Assembly: GCF_000382385.1 (NCBI RefSeq)
Contig: NZ_KB908320.1
Span: forward strand, 62,001 to 126,000
Source of the DNA: Segatella maculosa DSM 19339 = JCM 15638
GTDB taxonomy: Bacteria; Bacteroidota; Bacteroidia; Bacteroidales; Bacteroidaceae
Reading direction: 5' to 3'
DNA length: 64,000 bases
The position numbers and the translations under genes are program-made. The notes beneath the pieces are model-generated. The model was not told where the DNA came from. It made no database searches and saw nothing but the letters and a program-made list of their open reading frames with translations. This document shows positions 29,466 through 38,937 of the stretch, in pieces. The first letter of the stretch is position 1, and each line of letters starts with the position of its first letter.

Positions 29466-30137
29466 TTAGCCGGCTTGCATCTCACGCAACAGCGTTTTCT
29501 GCCGTTCGCTCAATCCGGTGGGAAGCTTGACGTTATAAACAATAATCAAATCGCCATAGACGCCGTTCCCGCGACTGTAGCCTTTACCGCGGACACGGAC
29601 TTTCGTCCCGTTCTGCGTTTCGGGTTTCACCTTCAGTTTTATCTTCTTCCCGTTGCTGAGTTGAATGATGACTTCGCCACCGAGCAATGCCGTATACATG
29701 TCGATATTGACTTTGGCTTCCATCTGCCCATTGTCTTGACGTGGCCGCGTCCCGCCTTCAAAGTCCGAAGTATGGAATCCGCCCCCTCCGAACAAGTCTT
29801 GAAAGAAGCTCGAGAAACCGCCGCCGCTGCTACTGAAATTGCTGAAGTCGAAGCCCTCGAAAGGATTGCCTTCGGCGTGGCCTCCCGAAGCATTGCCTTG
29901 GAAAGCGTCGGCCTCTCGCCACTGTTCACCGTATTTGTCATACTTTGCGCGCTTCTCCGGGTCGTTTATCACATCGTAAGCTTCGTTCAGAGCCTGAAAC
30001 TTAGCCTTGGCCTTCGGGTCGTTCGGATGCAAATCCGGATGGAAGAGCTTGGCCCTCTTGCGGTATGCGTCCCTGACATCTTTTTGCGGAATGTTACGGT
30101 CGACACCAAGTATCTTATAATAATCAACAAATGCCAT
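29466..30137 (-). CDS. Short CbpA/DnaJ-like J-domain protein
   Basis: Residues 1-70 are a J domain with HPD at 33-35, which stimulates DnaK ATPase. A Gly/Phe/Ser-rich linker follows (~85-130). The C-terminal ~85 residues (TALLGGEVIIQLSNGKKIKLKVKPETQNG, in two pieces, then RVRGKGYSRGNGVYGDLIIVY) match the second substrate-binding beta domain of CbpA/DnaJ. At 223 residues it lacks the first beta domain and any zinc region, so it is shorter than E. coli CbpA (~306). It is divergent to clpC, another proteostasis gene. Confidence 0.88.
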   Translation of the reverse strand: MAFVDYYKILGVDRNIPQKDVRDAYRKRAKLFHPDLHPNDPKAKAKFQALNEAYDVINDPEKRAKYDKYGEQWREADAFQGNASGGHAEGNPFEGFDFSNFSSSGGGFSSFFQDLFGGGGFHTSDFEGGTRPRQDNGQMEAKVNIDMYTALLGGEVIIQLSNGKKIKLKVKPETQNGTKVRVRGKGYSRGNGVYGDLIIVYNVKLPTGLSERQKTLLREMQAG

Positions 30138-30219
30138 AATTTTTTTTTAATTTAATACATGAATCATTTTCAGCTTTTGACATAGCAAAAAGCATGCCTG
30201 ACCTGTTTTTGGCATATCC

Positions 30220-30253
30220 TTTGCTTTTATTACCCATAAATTTATTACTTTTG
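30220..30253 (+). promoter_or_regulatory. Promoter for clpC
   Basis: TTTG (30220-30223) and TACTTTTG (30246-30253) are separated by 22 bp. A strong Shine-Dalgarno (AAGGAGG at 30269-30275) lies 8 bases before the ATG, unusual in this window. Confidence 0.7.
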
Positions 30254-30283
30254 CAGCAGCAATAATATAAGGAGGCAAAATAT

Positions 30284-32812
30284 ATGACAAGTCAGTTTTC
30301 ACACAAGGTCTCAGAGATATTAGCTTTCAGTAGAGAGGAAGCCTACCGATTAGCCAGTCGCTCAGTAGGGCCCGAGCACATTGTCTTGGGTATTTTACGT
30401 GAGAAAAATAGTTTGCTCAGTAATCTCTTCCAACGCATGAATATTGACGAGAAGAATGTAAAGTCGGAATTAGAATCGAAAGTCAAGAAAGATGAAGTTG
30501 TAGAATCTATCATTACATCTGAACTCGTGCTTAATGAGCAGGCAAGTAACATCTTGAAACTTGCTGTTCTGGAAGCACGCATACAACACACTCAACTGGT
30601 AGATGTACAGCACCTTATTTTAGCCATCTTACATGACCAAATAAACAATGGGGCCAAGGAAATCTTGGAATATAACAATATGAACTACGAAGATACGCTT
30701 TCCTATCTGAAAACCCAGATGAGCAGTAATCAGACTGCGACCGACGGTTATGGAATGCCTGACGAGGAAGAAGAAGATGAGGCCATGCCAACGGGTAATA
30801 AAAAGCAGACTTACACCAAGACGGCCAATGGGGAAGCAAAGAGCAAGACTCCCGTATTAGATAATTTCTCGACAGACCTTACGCAGGCCGCCTTCGATGG
30901 GAAACTGGATATGGTTGTCGGTCGAGAACAAGAAATTCAGCGTGTCATAGAAATACTCTGCAGGCGCAAAAAGAACAACCCGATTCTTATTGGTGAGCCC
31001 GGAGTAGGGAAAAGTGCCATCGTCGAAGGCTTGGCACAATTAATCGTGCAGCACAAGACCTCGCCCGTTCTGTTCAATAAACGTGTTGTAAGTCTTGATC
31101 TGACAGCCGTTGTAGCTGGAACTAAATATCGAGGACAATTTGAAGAACGTATCCGGTCCTTGATTAATGAATTAGAGCGGGCCCCGGAAGTCATTGTCTT
31201 CATTGATGAAATCCACACGATGATTGGTGCCGGGAGCACTCCGGGAAGTATGGACGCCGCCAATATCATGAAACCGGCCTTGGCACGTGGCGTTATTCAA
31301 TGCATCGGCGCGACCACTGTCGACGAATATCGCAAAAGTATAGAGAAAGACGGTGCTTTGGAACGCCGCTTCCAAAATGTGATGGTTGAGCCGACCACGG
31401 CCGAACAGACGCTGACCATTCTCCACAATATCAAGGACAGATACGAACAACATCATCATGTCAGCTATACAGCCGAGGCACTCAAAGCGTGTGTCAATCT
31501 GACAGAACGTTATGTTTCCGATCGTTATTTCCCGGATAAAGCTATTGATGCACTTGACGAGGTTGGAGCCCGAGTACATCTACAGAACACCGAAATGCCT
31601 ACGGAATTATCCGACAAGCAGAAAGAACTGGAGGAAACAATCTTGAAAAAGAAACAAGCGGTGAGAAACCAGAACTTTGAACTTGCTGCGGGCTATCGCG
31701 ACCATCAGACTTCCCTTGAAAAAGAAATCGACGAATTGAACCGTAGATGGGCTTCGGGAGAAGATGCCAACCGACACGTTGTCACCGACGATGAAGTGGC
31801 AGATGTAGTCTCTATGATGGCAGGTGTCCCCGTGCAACGCATTGCCGAGGCTGAAAACGTAAAGTTGAAGAATATGGGCAAGGTTTTGAAAGAGCAAGTA
31901 ATAGCCCAAGACAACGCCATCGAAAAGATGGTGAAAGCTATCCAACGCAACCGTGTAGGTATCAAAGCTCCCAACCATCCAATCGGCGTGTTCATGTTTC
32001 TAGGCCCCACTGGAGTCGGTAAAACCTATTTAGCTAAGAAGCTGGCCGAGTATATGTTCGGTTCCGATGAGGCACTGATACGAATAGACATGAGCGAGTA
32101 TTCGGAAAGCTTCAACACATCGCGACTAATCGGTGCTCCTCCGGGATATGTCGGCTATGAGGAAGGGGGGCAGCTCACAGAAAAGGTGAGGCGTCATCCT
32201 TACTCTATCATTCTGCTCGACGAAATTGAAAAGGCACACGGCAACATCTTCAGTATGCTACTTCAGGTACTCGACGAGGGAAGGCTCACAGATGGCAACG
32301 GGCGGCTCATTGATTTCCGCAACACGGTAATCATTATGACCTCAAATGCCGGAACGCGCCAGCTGAAAGAGTTCGGACACGGCGTGGGTTTCAATGCCAG
32401 CGGAAGCATCGGGCTTAGCCTGGGCGACAAGGACAAAGAATATGCACGCAGCATTATTCAAAAAAGCCTCAGTAAGCAGTTTGCGCCCGAATTCCTGAAT
32501 CGTCTTGACGAAATCATCACTTTCGACCAACTCGACCTCGGGGCCATCAAAAAAATCATTGACATCGAACTAAAAGAGCTTTACAAGCGCATCAAGGGGT
32601 TGGGCTATCAGCTGTCAATCACGGACACGGCCAAAGAATTCGTTGCAACCAAAGGATATGACGTACAGTTTGGTGCGCGGCCGCTGAAACGCGCCATTCA
32701 AAACTATATCGAAGATGGCGTATGCGAAAAGATTCTCTCCAACACGCTCCGAGAGGGTGACACGATTAGCGTGAGCAAAGCTCCCGGTAAGGAAGAGCTG
32801 CTTTTCAAATAA
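30284..32812 (+). CDS. clpC: ClpC-type AAA+ unfoldase
   Basis: The 842-residue Hsp100 protein has a Clp N domain (residues ~1-145), AAA-1 with Walker A GEPGVGKS (~238), a UVR-like coiled segment (KKKQAVRNQNFELAAGYRD, ~452), and AAA-2 with GPTGVGKT (~574). A VGF tripeptide near residue 700 matches the [LIV]G[FL] ClpP-docking loop, so it should feed substrates to ClpP. It is controlled by its own promoter and a canonical AGGAGG ribosome-binding site. No McsA/McsB adaptor genes are nearby. Confidence 0.93.
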   Translation: MTSQFSHKVSEILAFSREEAYRLASRSVGPEHIVLGILREKNSLLSNLFQRMNIDEKNVKSELESKVKKDEVVESIITSELVLNEQASNILKLAVLEARIQHTQLVDVQHLILAILHDQINNGAKEILEYNNMNYEDTLSYLKTQMSSNQTATDGYGMPDEEEEDEAMPTGNKKQTYTKTANGEAKSKTPVLDNFSTDLTQAAFDGKLDMVVGREQEIQRVIEILCRRKKNNPILIGEPGVGKSAIVEGLAQLIVQHKTSPVLFNKRVVSLDLTAVVAGTKYRGQFEERIRSLINELERAPEVIVFIDEIHTMIGAGSTPGSMDAANIMKPALARGVIQCIGATTVDEYRKSIEKDGALERRFQNVMVEPTTAEQTLTILHNIKDRYEQHHHVSYTAEALKACVNLTERYVSDRYFPDKAIDALDEVGARVHLQNTEMPTELSDKQKELEETILKKKQAVRNQNFELAAGYRDHQTSLEKEIDELNRRWASGEDANRHVVTDDEVADVVSMMAGVPVQRIAEAENVKLKNMGKVLKEQVIAQDNAIEKMVKAIQRNRVGIKAPNHPIGVFMFLGPTGVGKTYLAKKLAEYMFGSDEALIRIDMSEYSESFNTSRLIGAPPGYVGYEEGGQLTEKVRRHPYSIILLDEIEKAHGNIFSMLLQVLDEGRLTDGNGRLIDFRNTVIIMTSNAGTRQLKEFGHGVGFNASGSIGLSLGDKDKEYARSIIQKSLSKQFAPEFLNRLDEIITFDQLDLGAIKKIIDIELKELYKRIKGLGYQLSITDTAKEFVATKGYDVQFGARPLKRAIQNYIEDGVCEKILSNTLREGDTISVSKAPGKEELLFK

Positions 32813-32874
32813 AGAGGCATAAAACGCCAACCGCGCGCCCCCTCCGAGATAAGGAAACCAAAGGGGCGTGGGGC

Positions 32875-33178
32875 TTCCACCATGGTGGAAAGGGGTTGAA
32901 CAGAGAAAAAACGCCCGTCTTCCATGGAAGAAATAAAAAAATGTAAAAAAGACGCTCGTCTTCCATGGAAGATGAAGGATATTTTAACAGAAAATATTTT
33001 CTTCCACGGGAGAAACAAAAATATGTAAAAAGAACGGTCGTCTTCCATGGAAGATAAAGGATTTTTTAACAATCACCTCTTTTCTTCCATGAAAGATGAC
33101 AATAAAAGTAAGAAATAACCCTTTTCTTCCATGGAAGACATTAAAAAAAGAAACAAAAAGCATTCGTCTTCCATGGAA
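32875..33178. repeat. 41-42-bp-period array with TTCCATGGAA palindromic cores (8 cores)
   Basis: After a leading palindrome TTCCACCATGGTGGAA at 32875, cores start at 32920, 32961, 33002 (degenerate), 33043, 33085, 33127 and 33169: steps of 41, 41, 41, 42, 42 and 42 bp. Between cores lies an A-rich linker related to AAAAAATGTAAAAAGAAC ending in CTCGTC. The same linker and period occur at 62392-62652 with a different core. The array fills the gap after clpC and ends at the ATG of the next small frame. Confidence 0.93.
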
Positions 33179-33179
33179 T

Positions 33180-33407
33180 ATGACAACGAAAATAAAAAAT
33201 ATCACAGAGATACGGCAGCTTGACACTGTCCGCGACGAGTCGTATCGCGCCCTGCAATTCACGGTGCGGGCGGCCAAGCATCGCCGTGCGGCTGACGTGC
33301 AGGCTGCAGCCGGCGAGGTGGAAAAGGTAATGAGGCGTTATCCCGAACTGGCCGTGCAGAGCAACATTTCTGCGGCTCATCTCAATAATTTTATTACGGT
33401 AAAGTGA
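33180..33407 (+). CDS. Small helical protein of unknown function (75 aa)
   Basis: The frame starts with an ATG that overlaps the last palindromic core of the repeat array (core ends 33178). The product, beginning TTKIKNITEIRQLDTVRDES, is Arg/Ala-rich and predicted helical (FTVRAAKHRRAADVQ, then VEKVMRRYPELAV). The GC content (roughly 60% by eye) is higher than the flanks and third positions favour G/C, which supports coding. I do not recognise the family. It may be a remnant of a longer gene. Confidence 0.5.
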   Translation: MTTKIKNITEIRQLDTVRDESYRALQFTVRAAKHRRAADVQAAAGEVEKVMRRYPELAVQSNISAAHLNNFITVK

Positions 33408-33488
33408 TTTTATTAGCTGCCCATACGCCGACTTTCCGAAAAAAAATGTGCACTTTCCCCAAGAGTTTTTACCGGACACGAGACACAA

Positions 33489-33520
33489 CAAAAAAAGCCG
33501 AACTGCAAAAACAGTCCGGT
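33489..33520 (-). terminator. Terminator after maeB
   Basis: On the minus strand CCGGACTG and CAGTTCGG (33519-33498) form a stem with one mismatch, followed by a run of seven T. A second hairpin (ACACGA...TCGTGT arms with GGAAAA/TTTTCC, about 33533-33572) lies between it and the maeB stop. Confidence 0.8.
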
Positions 33521-33582
33521 CTTAGATTGTATTACACGAAAGGAAAAGACCTATCGGCTGTTTTCCATCGTGTGAAATTAGT

Positions 33583-35868
33583 TTATTTGTTCTTCAACTT
33601 CTCAATATACGCGTCGATGACGGCGATGGCAGTTATGTTGACCACGTCGTTAACAGAACTTTCGAAATCAGTGAAGTGGATGGCTTTATTCAATCCCATT
33701 TGAATGGGGCCAATGATTTCGCTGTCGGGATTGAGTGCTTGAAGCAGTTTATAACTGCAATTGGCACTGCTCATGTTCGGAAAGACCAGTGTATTTACGT
33801 CTTTACCTCTCAGACGGCTGAACGGGAACTTATCATCGCGCAACTCCTTGTCGAGGGCAAAGTTCACTTGCATCTCGCCGTCAATGGCCAAATCGGGATA
33901 TTCCTTCTGTATCTGCCCGACGGCATTGTGCACTTTCTGCGGGCTTCCGACTTCGTCAGAACCGAAGTTTGAATAGCTCAGCATGGCGATGACGGGTTCT
34001 TCATTAAAGAACTTCACCGTGTGGGCGCTGAGCTTGGCTATATCGGCCAGAATGTTCTCGTCGGGGTGGCGGTTGATGAGCGTGTCGGCCATGTAATAGA
34101 TGCCTTTCTTGGTGTTGAGAATATGCATCGTTCCGAAAGTCTTGAACTCGGGCCTGACACCGATAACTTCCTTGGCCACCTTAATCGTATTGCTATATTT
34201 CGTATAAAGGCCGGTGATGAATGCGTCGGCATAGCCGTTTTCGACTAAACTCATTCCAAAATAGTTGCGTTCGTACATCTTGTCGTAGGCTTCCTCGAAC
34301 GTGTATCCCTGCCGTGCACGCTTCTCGGCCAGATGTTTGGCGAACATGGCGCGGCGCCCTTGCTCTTGATCGGCACGCATGTCGATGATTTCGACACCGG
34401 TCAGGTCGAGTTTCAGACGGTTGGCCAGGCGGTTCAATCTGTCGGGGTTGCCCAAAAGAATCGGTTCGCAGAAGCCTTCCTGCTTGGCTTGTACGGCAGC
34501 TTTCATCATGGTGGCATGTCCGCCCTCGGCAAACACCACTTTCTGTGGGTGCAAGCGAGCGGTGTCGTGGAGCTTGCGGGTGAGCGCAGTCTCTTGGCCG
34601 AGCAGTTGGCGCAGTCCTTTCTTGTAGGTTTCCCAGTCTGTAATCGGCGTACGTGCGACGCCACTTTCCATGGCGGCCTTGGCCACAGCTGCACTGACCT
34701 CGGTAATGAGCCGCGGGTCGACAGGTTTTGGAATGAAGTATTTCGGGCCGAATGTAAGGTCGGTCACATGATAGACCTCATTTACGACATCAGGCACAGG
34801 CTGCTTTGCAAGTTCGGCGATAGCCTTGACGGCAGCCAACTTCATTTCTTCATTAATGGCTTTTGCGTGGACATCGAGTGCACCACGGAAAATATAGGGA
34901 AAACCGATGACATTGTTGATTTGATTGGGGTAATCACTCCGTCCCGTACTCATCAATACGTCAGGACGGCTCGCAACCGCGTCTTCATAAGAAATTTCCG
35001 GAACGGGATTGGCTAAGGCAAAAACGATAGGATTGTCTGCCATACTGCGAATCATGTCTTGTGTGAGTATATTTCCTTTGCTCAGTCCTAAGAACACGTC
35101 GGCGCCTTTAATGGCCTCTTCCAGCGTGTGAACGCCCTTGCGTTTGGTAGCAAAGATAGCTTTCTGCGCAGTGATTTTCTCACGGTCGGCTGTAATGACC
35201 CCCTTAGAATCAAGCATAATGATATTTTCGGTCTTTGCTCCGAGGGCAACATACAGCTTAGTACAACTGATGGCTGCAGCTCCGGCACCGTTGACAACAA
35301 TCTTTACTTTGCTGATATCCTTACCAGCAACCTCGAGCGCATTAATCAGACCCGCAGAAGAAATGATAGCCGTGCCATGTTGATCATCATGCATCACGGG
35401 AATGTCAAGAGTCTTCTTCAGCCGTTCTTCGATATAGAAACACTCAGGTGCCTTGATATCTTCAAGATTGATACCGCCAAAAGAAGGCGCAATCTTCTCA
35501 ACGGCCTCGCAAAACTTCTCAGGGTCTTTCTCATTCACCTCAATATCGAAGACATCAACGCCACCATAAATCTTGAAAAGAAGTCCCTTACCTTCCATGA
35601 CAGGCTTTCCACTCATTGCACCGATGTCACCCAGTCCCAATACGGCCGTGCCGTTGCTGATAACAGCCACAAGATTGCCTTTGTCCGTATACTTATAGGC
35701 ATTATCGGGGTCGGCTTGTATCTCAAGACATGGAAATGCTACACCCGGTGAATAGGCCAAACTCAAATCCGTTTGCGTGTGGTAAGGCTTTGTCGGCTTT
35801 ACTTCAATCTTGCCCGGGCGTCCATTCTCGTGATATGCCAAGGCTGCTTCTTTAGTAACTTTTACCAT
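33583..35868 (-). CDS. maeB: NADP-dependent malic enzyme with C-terminal phosphotransacetylase-like domain
   Basis: Residues ~1-425 form the malic enzyme (oxaloacetate-decarboxylating) with [15 protein letters not shown], the NAD(P) motif [12 protein letters not shown] and [11 protein letters not shown]. Residues ~430-761 match phosphate acetyltransferase but in MaeB proteins act as a regulatory domain that senses acetyl-CoA rather than as an enzyme. Length (761) is normal. The enzyme makes pyruvate and NADPH from malate. A minus-strand TAACTTTG (35928-35921) is a candidate -7 box. Confidence 0.95.
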   Translation of the reverse strand: MVKVTKEAALAYHENGRPGKIEVKPTKPYHTQTDLSLAYSPGVAFPCLEIQADPDNAYKYTDKGNLVAVISNGTAVLGLGDIGAMSGKPVMEGKGLLFKIYGGVDVFDIEVNEKDPEKFCEAVEKIAPSFGGINLEDIKAPECFYIEERLKKTLDIPVMHDDQHGTAIISSAGLINALEVAGKDISKVKIVVNGAGAAAISCTKLYVALGAKTENIIMLDSKGVITADREKITAQKAIFATKRKGVHTLEEAIKGADVFLGLSKGNILTQDMIRSMADNPIVFALANPVPEISYEDAVASRPDVLMSTGRSDYPNQINNVIGFPYIFRGALDVHAKAINEEMKLAAVKAIAELAKQPVPDVVNEVYHVTDLTFGPKYFIPKPVDPRLITEVSAAVAKAAMESGVARTPITDWETYKKGLRQLLGQETALTRKLHDTARLHPQKVVFAEGGHATMMKAAVQAKQEGFCEPILLGNPDRLNRLANRLKLDLTGVEIIDMRADQEQGRRAMFAKHLAEKRARQGYTFEEAYDKMYERNYFGMSLVENGYADAFITGLYTKYSNTIKVAKEVIGVRPEFKTFGTMHILNTKKGIYYMADTLINRHPDENILADIAKLSAHTVKFFNEEPVIAMLSYSNFGSDEVGSPQKVHNAVGQIQKEYPDLAIDGEMQVNFALDKELRDDKFPFSRLRGKDVNTLVFPNMSSANCSYKLLQALNPDSEIIGPIQMGLNKAIHFTDFESSVNDVVNITAIAVIDAYIEKLKNK

Positions 35869-35920
35869 TTCAATTGTTTATTTTGTTCAAATCATCTCTT
35901 TATTTTCCTCACTTTATGTG

Positions 35921-35980
35921 CAAAGTTAGCAAAAAACGTTTGAATAAGGAATGGTTTTTTTGTTATTTTTTGTAACTTTG
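35921..35980. promoter_or_regulatory. Divergent -7 elements for maeB and tetR
   Basis: TAACTTTG occurs on the minus strand at 35928-35921 (towards maeB) and on the plus strand at 35973-35980 (towards the TetR gene). Neither has a well-spaced TTTG. The TetR product could control either direction. Confidence 0.5.
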
Positions 35981-36015
35981 CAAAAGAATATTCAGTCAGT
36001 TTCTTTTGATTTTTT

Positions 36016-36648
36016 ATGCATAGACCAAACGCACCAACAGAGTATCGCGAACAGTTGAAGGATCGTATCCTCAAAACTGCCATGCAAGAGTTTCTGACGA
36101 ACGGTATCAAACAAGTAAAGATGGATGATATCGCTCGAAAGTTGGGTATATCCAAGCGTACCTTATATGAGATATATGGCAATAAGGAAGAGCTACTGTT
36201 CGAGGGTATTAAGGATGGAGAGATGAATTGTGAACATCATCTCAATGAATTCCAATCCAAACATGCACAATCGGTGATGGATATCTTGGCCGAGTACTAT
36301 CGTTTGCAAGTGAAGATGTTCCAATCTACTTCACCTCTTTTCTTCTTTGAGCTTCGAAAATACACCCGCATTACGTCTTATCTGAATACGATACACAAGG
36401 AACGTAAGGAAAAAGGCAAACTTTTTTTTCAATGTGGAGTAGAGGAGGGAGTCTTTCGCGATGATGTGGACTATGACCTGATAGTACAAATCAGCGAGGC
36501 TTCCATGCAATATGTCATGGAGCATCAGCTCTATCGCTTTTATAGTATGGACCATATCCTGTATAATATCATCTTTCTCTTTATGCGTGGTTTCTGTACA
36601 GAGAAAGGATTGGTGATGTTAGACGAGAAAATGAAGTCTATCAAATGA
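36016..36648 (+). CDS. TetR/AcrR-family transcriptional regulator
   Basis: The 210-residue protein has an N-terminal TetR helix-turn-helix (residues ~15-60: MDDIARKLGISKRTLYEIYGNK) and a helical ligand domain without recognised signature. It is the first gene of a tight operon (4-base overlap with the next gene) and divergent from maeB. Ligand and targets are unknown. Confidence 0.88.
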   Translation: MHRPNAPTEYREQLKDRILKTAMQEFLTNGIKQVKMDDIARKLGISKRTLYEIYGNKEELLFEGIKDGEMNCEHHLNEFQSKHAQSVMDILAEYYRLQVKMFQSTSPLFFFELRKYTRITSYLNTIHKERKEKGKLFFQCGVEEGVFRDDVDYDLIVQISEASMQYVMEHQLYRFYSMDHILYNIIFLFMRGFCTEKGLVMLDEKMKSIK

Positions 36649-37433
36649 GAATCGTTCTTATTGGTTCAGGGAACTTGGCAACCAATTTAGGTGTGGCATT
36701 GAAGAATGCCGGTCATCAGATTGTCCAAGTCTATAGCCGAACGATGGAACATGCCCGTGAATTGGCTACACGTTTAGGGGCAATTCCCACCCATCAAATA
36801 GAAAAAGTCAGCGATAATGCGGATGTTTATATCTTATCGCTGAAGGACAGTGTGCTTCGGAACATTCTTCCGACATTATGCAAGGGGAAATCCGACAAGA
36901 TTTTTCTCCATACGGCCGGTAGTCTGCCAATGGACGTATTCGCAGGTCTCGCAGTTCATTACGGTGTGTTCTATCCAATGCAAACATTCTCAAAAGAAAG
37001 GTTGGTTGATTTCAAAGCCATTCCTTGCTTTATCGAGGCTTGTGATGCACCTACAAAGGACCTGTTGCAAGCTCTTTCTCGCTCTATCACGACAAAGGTC
37101 TACCCACTCTCTTCTGCCGATAGGCAATATCTCCATCTTGCGGCAGTTTTTTCTTGTAATTTTGTAAACCATTGCTATGAGATTTCATCGGAATTACTGG
37201 CCCAGCATCATATATCTTTCAGTGTAATGCTACCCTTGATAGATGAAACTGCACGTAAGGTGCATTCGCTTTTGCCTTCAGATGCGCAGACTGGACCAGC
37301 CGTTCGTTACGATGAGAACGTGATTGAACGGCAAAAAGCCCTACTTTCCGACAAGCCATCTTGGGCGCATATCTATAAGCAAATGACTGCTTCTATTCAT
37401 CAAACAGCAACGACAAAAAGAGAACATGATTAA
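36645..37433 (+). CDS. Rossmann-fold DUF2520 protein
   Basis: The N-terminus has a dinucleotide-binding fingerprint (RIVLIGSGNLATNLGVAL). The second half (RQYLHLAAVFSCNFVNH, then LLPLIDETARKV-like MLPLIDETARKV) matches DUF2520, related to 6-phosphogluconate-dehydrogenase-like oxidoreductases and ProC. Substrate is unknown. It overlaps the TetR gene by 4 bases and kdsC by 8 bases, so all are translationally coupled. Confidence 0.85.
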   Translation: MRIVLIGSGNLATNLGVALKNAGHQIVQVYSRTMEHARELATRLGAIPTHQIEKVSDNADVYILSLKDSVLRNILPTLCKGKSDKIFLHTAGSLPMDVFAGLAVHYGVFYPMQTFSKERLVDFKAIPCFIEACDAPTKDLLQALSRSITTKVYPLSSADRQYLHLAAVFSCNFVNHCYEISSELLAQHHISFSVMLPLIDETARKVHSLLPSDAQTGPAVRYDENVIERQKALLSDKPSWAHIYKQMTASIHQTATTKREHD

Positions 37434-37944
37434 TTATGATTTGACAAAGATAAAGGCTATAGTCTTCGATGTTGATGGTGTGCTTTCAGCAGAGACCATT
37501 TTGCTGTCAGAACACGGGGAACCGCTGCGTACGATAAACATCAAGGACGGCTATGCCATTCAGTTGGCAGTCAAAATGGGCCTACAGATAGCCATTCTTA
37601 CTGGTGGAAAAACCGAAGCTGTACGGTTACGCTATGAAAATCTTGGTGTGCAAGAAGTTTTGATGGGCTGCTCTGTGAAGATAAAAGCTTACGAAGCTCT
37701 TTTGAAACGCTTGGAAATCGGTGACGAACAAGTGCTCTATGTAGGAGACGACATTCCGGATTATGAAGTGATGTGCCGTTGCGGATGCCCTTGCTGCCCT
37801 GCCGATGCCGCCACGGACATTAAGAAGATTTCTCTTTATGTCAGTTCTAAGGCCGGAGGACATGGTTGTGGCCGTGATATCATCGAGCAAGTGTTGCGCG
37901 CCCAAGGAAAATGGCTTAGCGATGCCAAGGCTTTCGGCTGGTAA
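37426..37944 (+). CDS. kdsC: KDO 8-phosphate phosphatase (KdsC-type HAD)
   Basis: The 172-residue C0-type HAD phosphatase has the DxD motif FDVDGVLS (D15, D17), the threonine motif AILTGGK, and the metal motif YVGDDIPD, as in KdsC, which makes KDO for the LPS inner core. The C-terminal tail is typical for the tetrameric family. Related N-acylneuraminate phosphatases share these motifs, but size fits KdsC. Confidence 0.88.
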   Translation: MINYDLTKIKAIVFDVDGVLSAETILLSEHGEPLRTINIKDGYAIQLAVKMGLQIAILTGGKTEAVRLRYENLGVQEVLMGCSVKIKAYEALLKRLEIGDEQVLYVGDDIPDYEVMCRCGCPCCPADAATDIKKISLYVSSKAGGHGCGRDIIEQVLRAQGKWLSDAKAFGW

Positions 37945-37953
37945 AAATAAAGA

Positions 37954-38526
37954 ATGAAGATGAAATACAACATCGTTTTGGCCAGTAATTCTCCCCGCAG
38001 AAAGGAACTTCTTGCAGGTTTGGATATTCCTTTTACAGTCAGGTTGAAACAAGGAATCGATGAAACCTATCCAGACAATCTGCCTTCAGACGAGGTTCCA
38101 CTCTTTCTTTCACGCCTGAAAGCGGCAGCCTATCTTGACTCCATGACCAAAAACGAATTGATTTTAACAGCCGATACGGTGGTTATTGTCGGTCAGCAGA
38201 TTTTGGGAAAGCCGAAAGACGAAGACGATGCCTGCAGAATGCTACGGCTGTTGAGTGGTCGTGAGCATCATGTAGTAACCGGAGTAAGCCTGACAACCTT
38301 GCGTAAGCAGCGTAGTTTCAAGGTATCAACGGCGGTTACTTTCAAAACTTTGTCTCAAGATGAAATCTCTTATTATGTAGACCACTATAGGCCTTTCGAC
38401 AAAGCGGGCGCCTATGGCATACAAGAGTGGATTGGCTATGTAGGTGTAACATCATTACGAGGAAGCTATTTCAATGTGATGGGCCTTCCTGTCCAACGCA
38501 TTTACGAAGAGCTGATGAAATTCTAA
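37954..38526 (+). CDS. Maf-like nucleotide pyrophosphatase
   Basis: The 190-residue protein shows the Maf signatures VLASNSPRRKELL at the N-terminus, ILTADTVVIV, and DKAGAYGIQEWIG, and ends within usual length. The family hydrolyses dTTP/UTP or modified nucleotides and influences septation. The start could be 37954 or the ATG at 37960. It is last in the TetR-DUF2520-kdsC operon. Confidence 0.93.
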   Translation: MKMKYNIVLASNSPRRKELLAGLDIPFTVRLKQGIDETYPDNLPSDEVPLFLSRLKAAAYLDSMTKNELILTADTVVIVGQQILGKPKDEDDACRMLRLLSGREHHVVTGVSLTTLRKQRSFKVSTAVTFKTLSQDEISYYVDHYRPFDKAGAYGIQEWIGYVGVTSLRGSYFNVMGLPVQRIYEELMKF

Positions 38527-38770
38527 ACTCCAATGATGCGGCCCTCTGTCTTTACTCTTTACAAAGAGCAGAGTAGCCTCAACCATAATTACCAACAAAA
38601 TAGCCGGGAAAGGAGGGTAGGGGACGCAGGGCTCCTGTGTCCACTCAAGGTGAATGAGACACAAATACACGATCGTTTGAACGGCTGCACGAGCCGTATG
38701 TCACCACATACATTTAATCTATTCCGTACGCCTTCTATATTAATAATCAACGACTTATGCCTTTTCTTTC
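38527..38770. other. Structured left part of the 411-bp gap before htpG
   Basis: No gene is supported. Three hairpins are visible: CTCTTT/AAAGAG near 38556, GGACGCAGG/CCTGTGTCC near 38622-38642, and CGGCT/AGCCG near 38682. TAATAATCAA at 38741-38750 lies 24 bases before the repeat array that follows. No T-rich terminator run is clear. Confidence 0.5.
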
Positions 38771-38880
38771 AATCTTAGCTATTTCACCGTGCAATCTCAG
38801 CTATATTGTGCGGCAAAGTCAGCCATATTACGCGGTGAAATGGCTGAAATTATACGGCAATATCGCTGAGATTGCAATGC
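38771..38880. repeat. 22-bp-period array, ATGGCTGA family (5 units, orientation flip)
   Basis: TTAGCTAT (38775), TCAGCTAT (38797), TCAGCCAT (38819), ATGGCTGA (38840) and ATCGCTGA (38862): steps of 22, 22, 21 and 22 bp with the 21-bp step at the inversion. It lies 60 bases before htpG. Confidence 0.9.
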
Positions 38881-38937
38881 AAAAAGTTGGCATGGAGTTT
38901 GCTTAATGAGGGATAAAAATTCTAAAAACAACAGATT

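Noticed and set aside
32875..33178. CRISPR array
   Set aside because: The linkers between palindromes are conserved rather than unique, the repeat core is only 10 bases, and no cas gene is present. The same holds for 62392-62652 and the 22-bp arrays.
33096..33179. Longer start for the 75-aa frame, within the repeat array
   Set aside because: The extension is repeat-derived; the ATG at 33180 marks the point where composition becomes protein-like.
32704..33277. Minus-strand frames of ~100-120 codons across the TTCCATGGAA array
   Set aside because: They are low-complexity read-outs of repeat units in the clpC 3' region.
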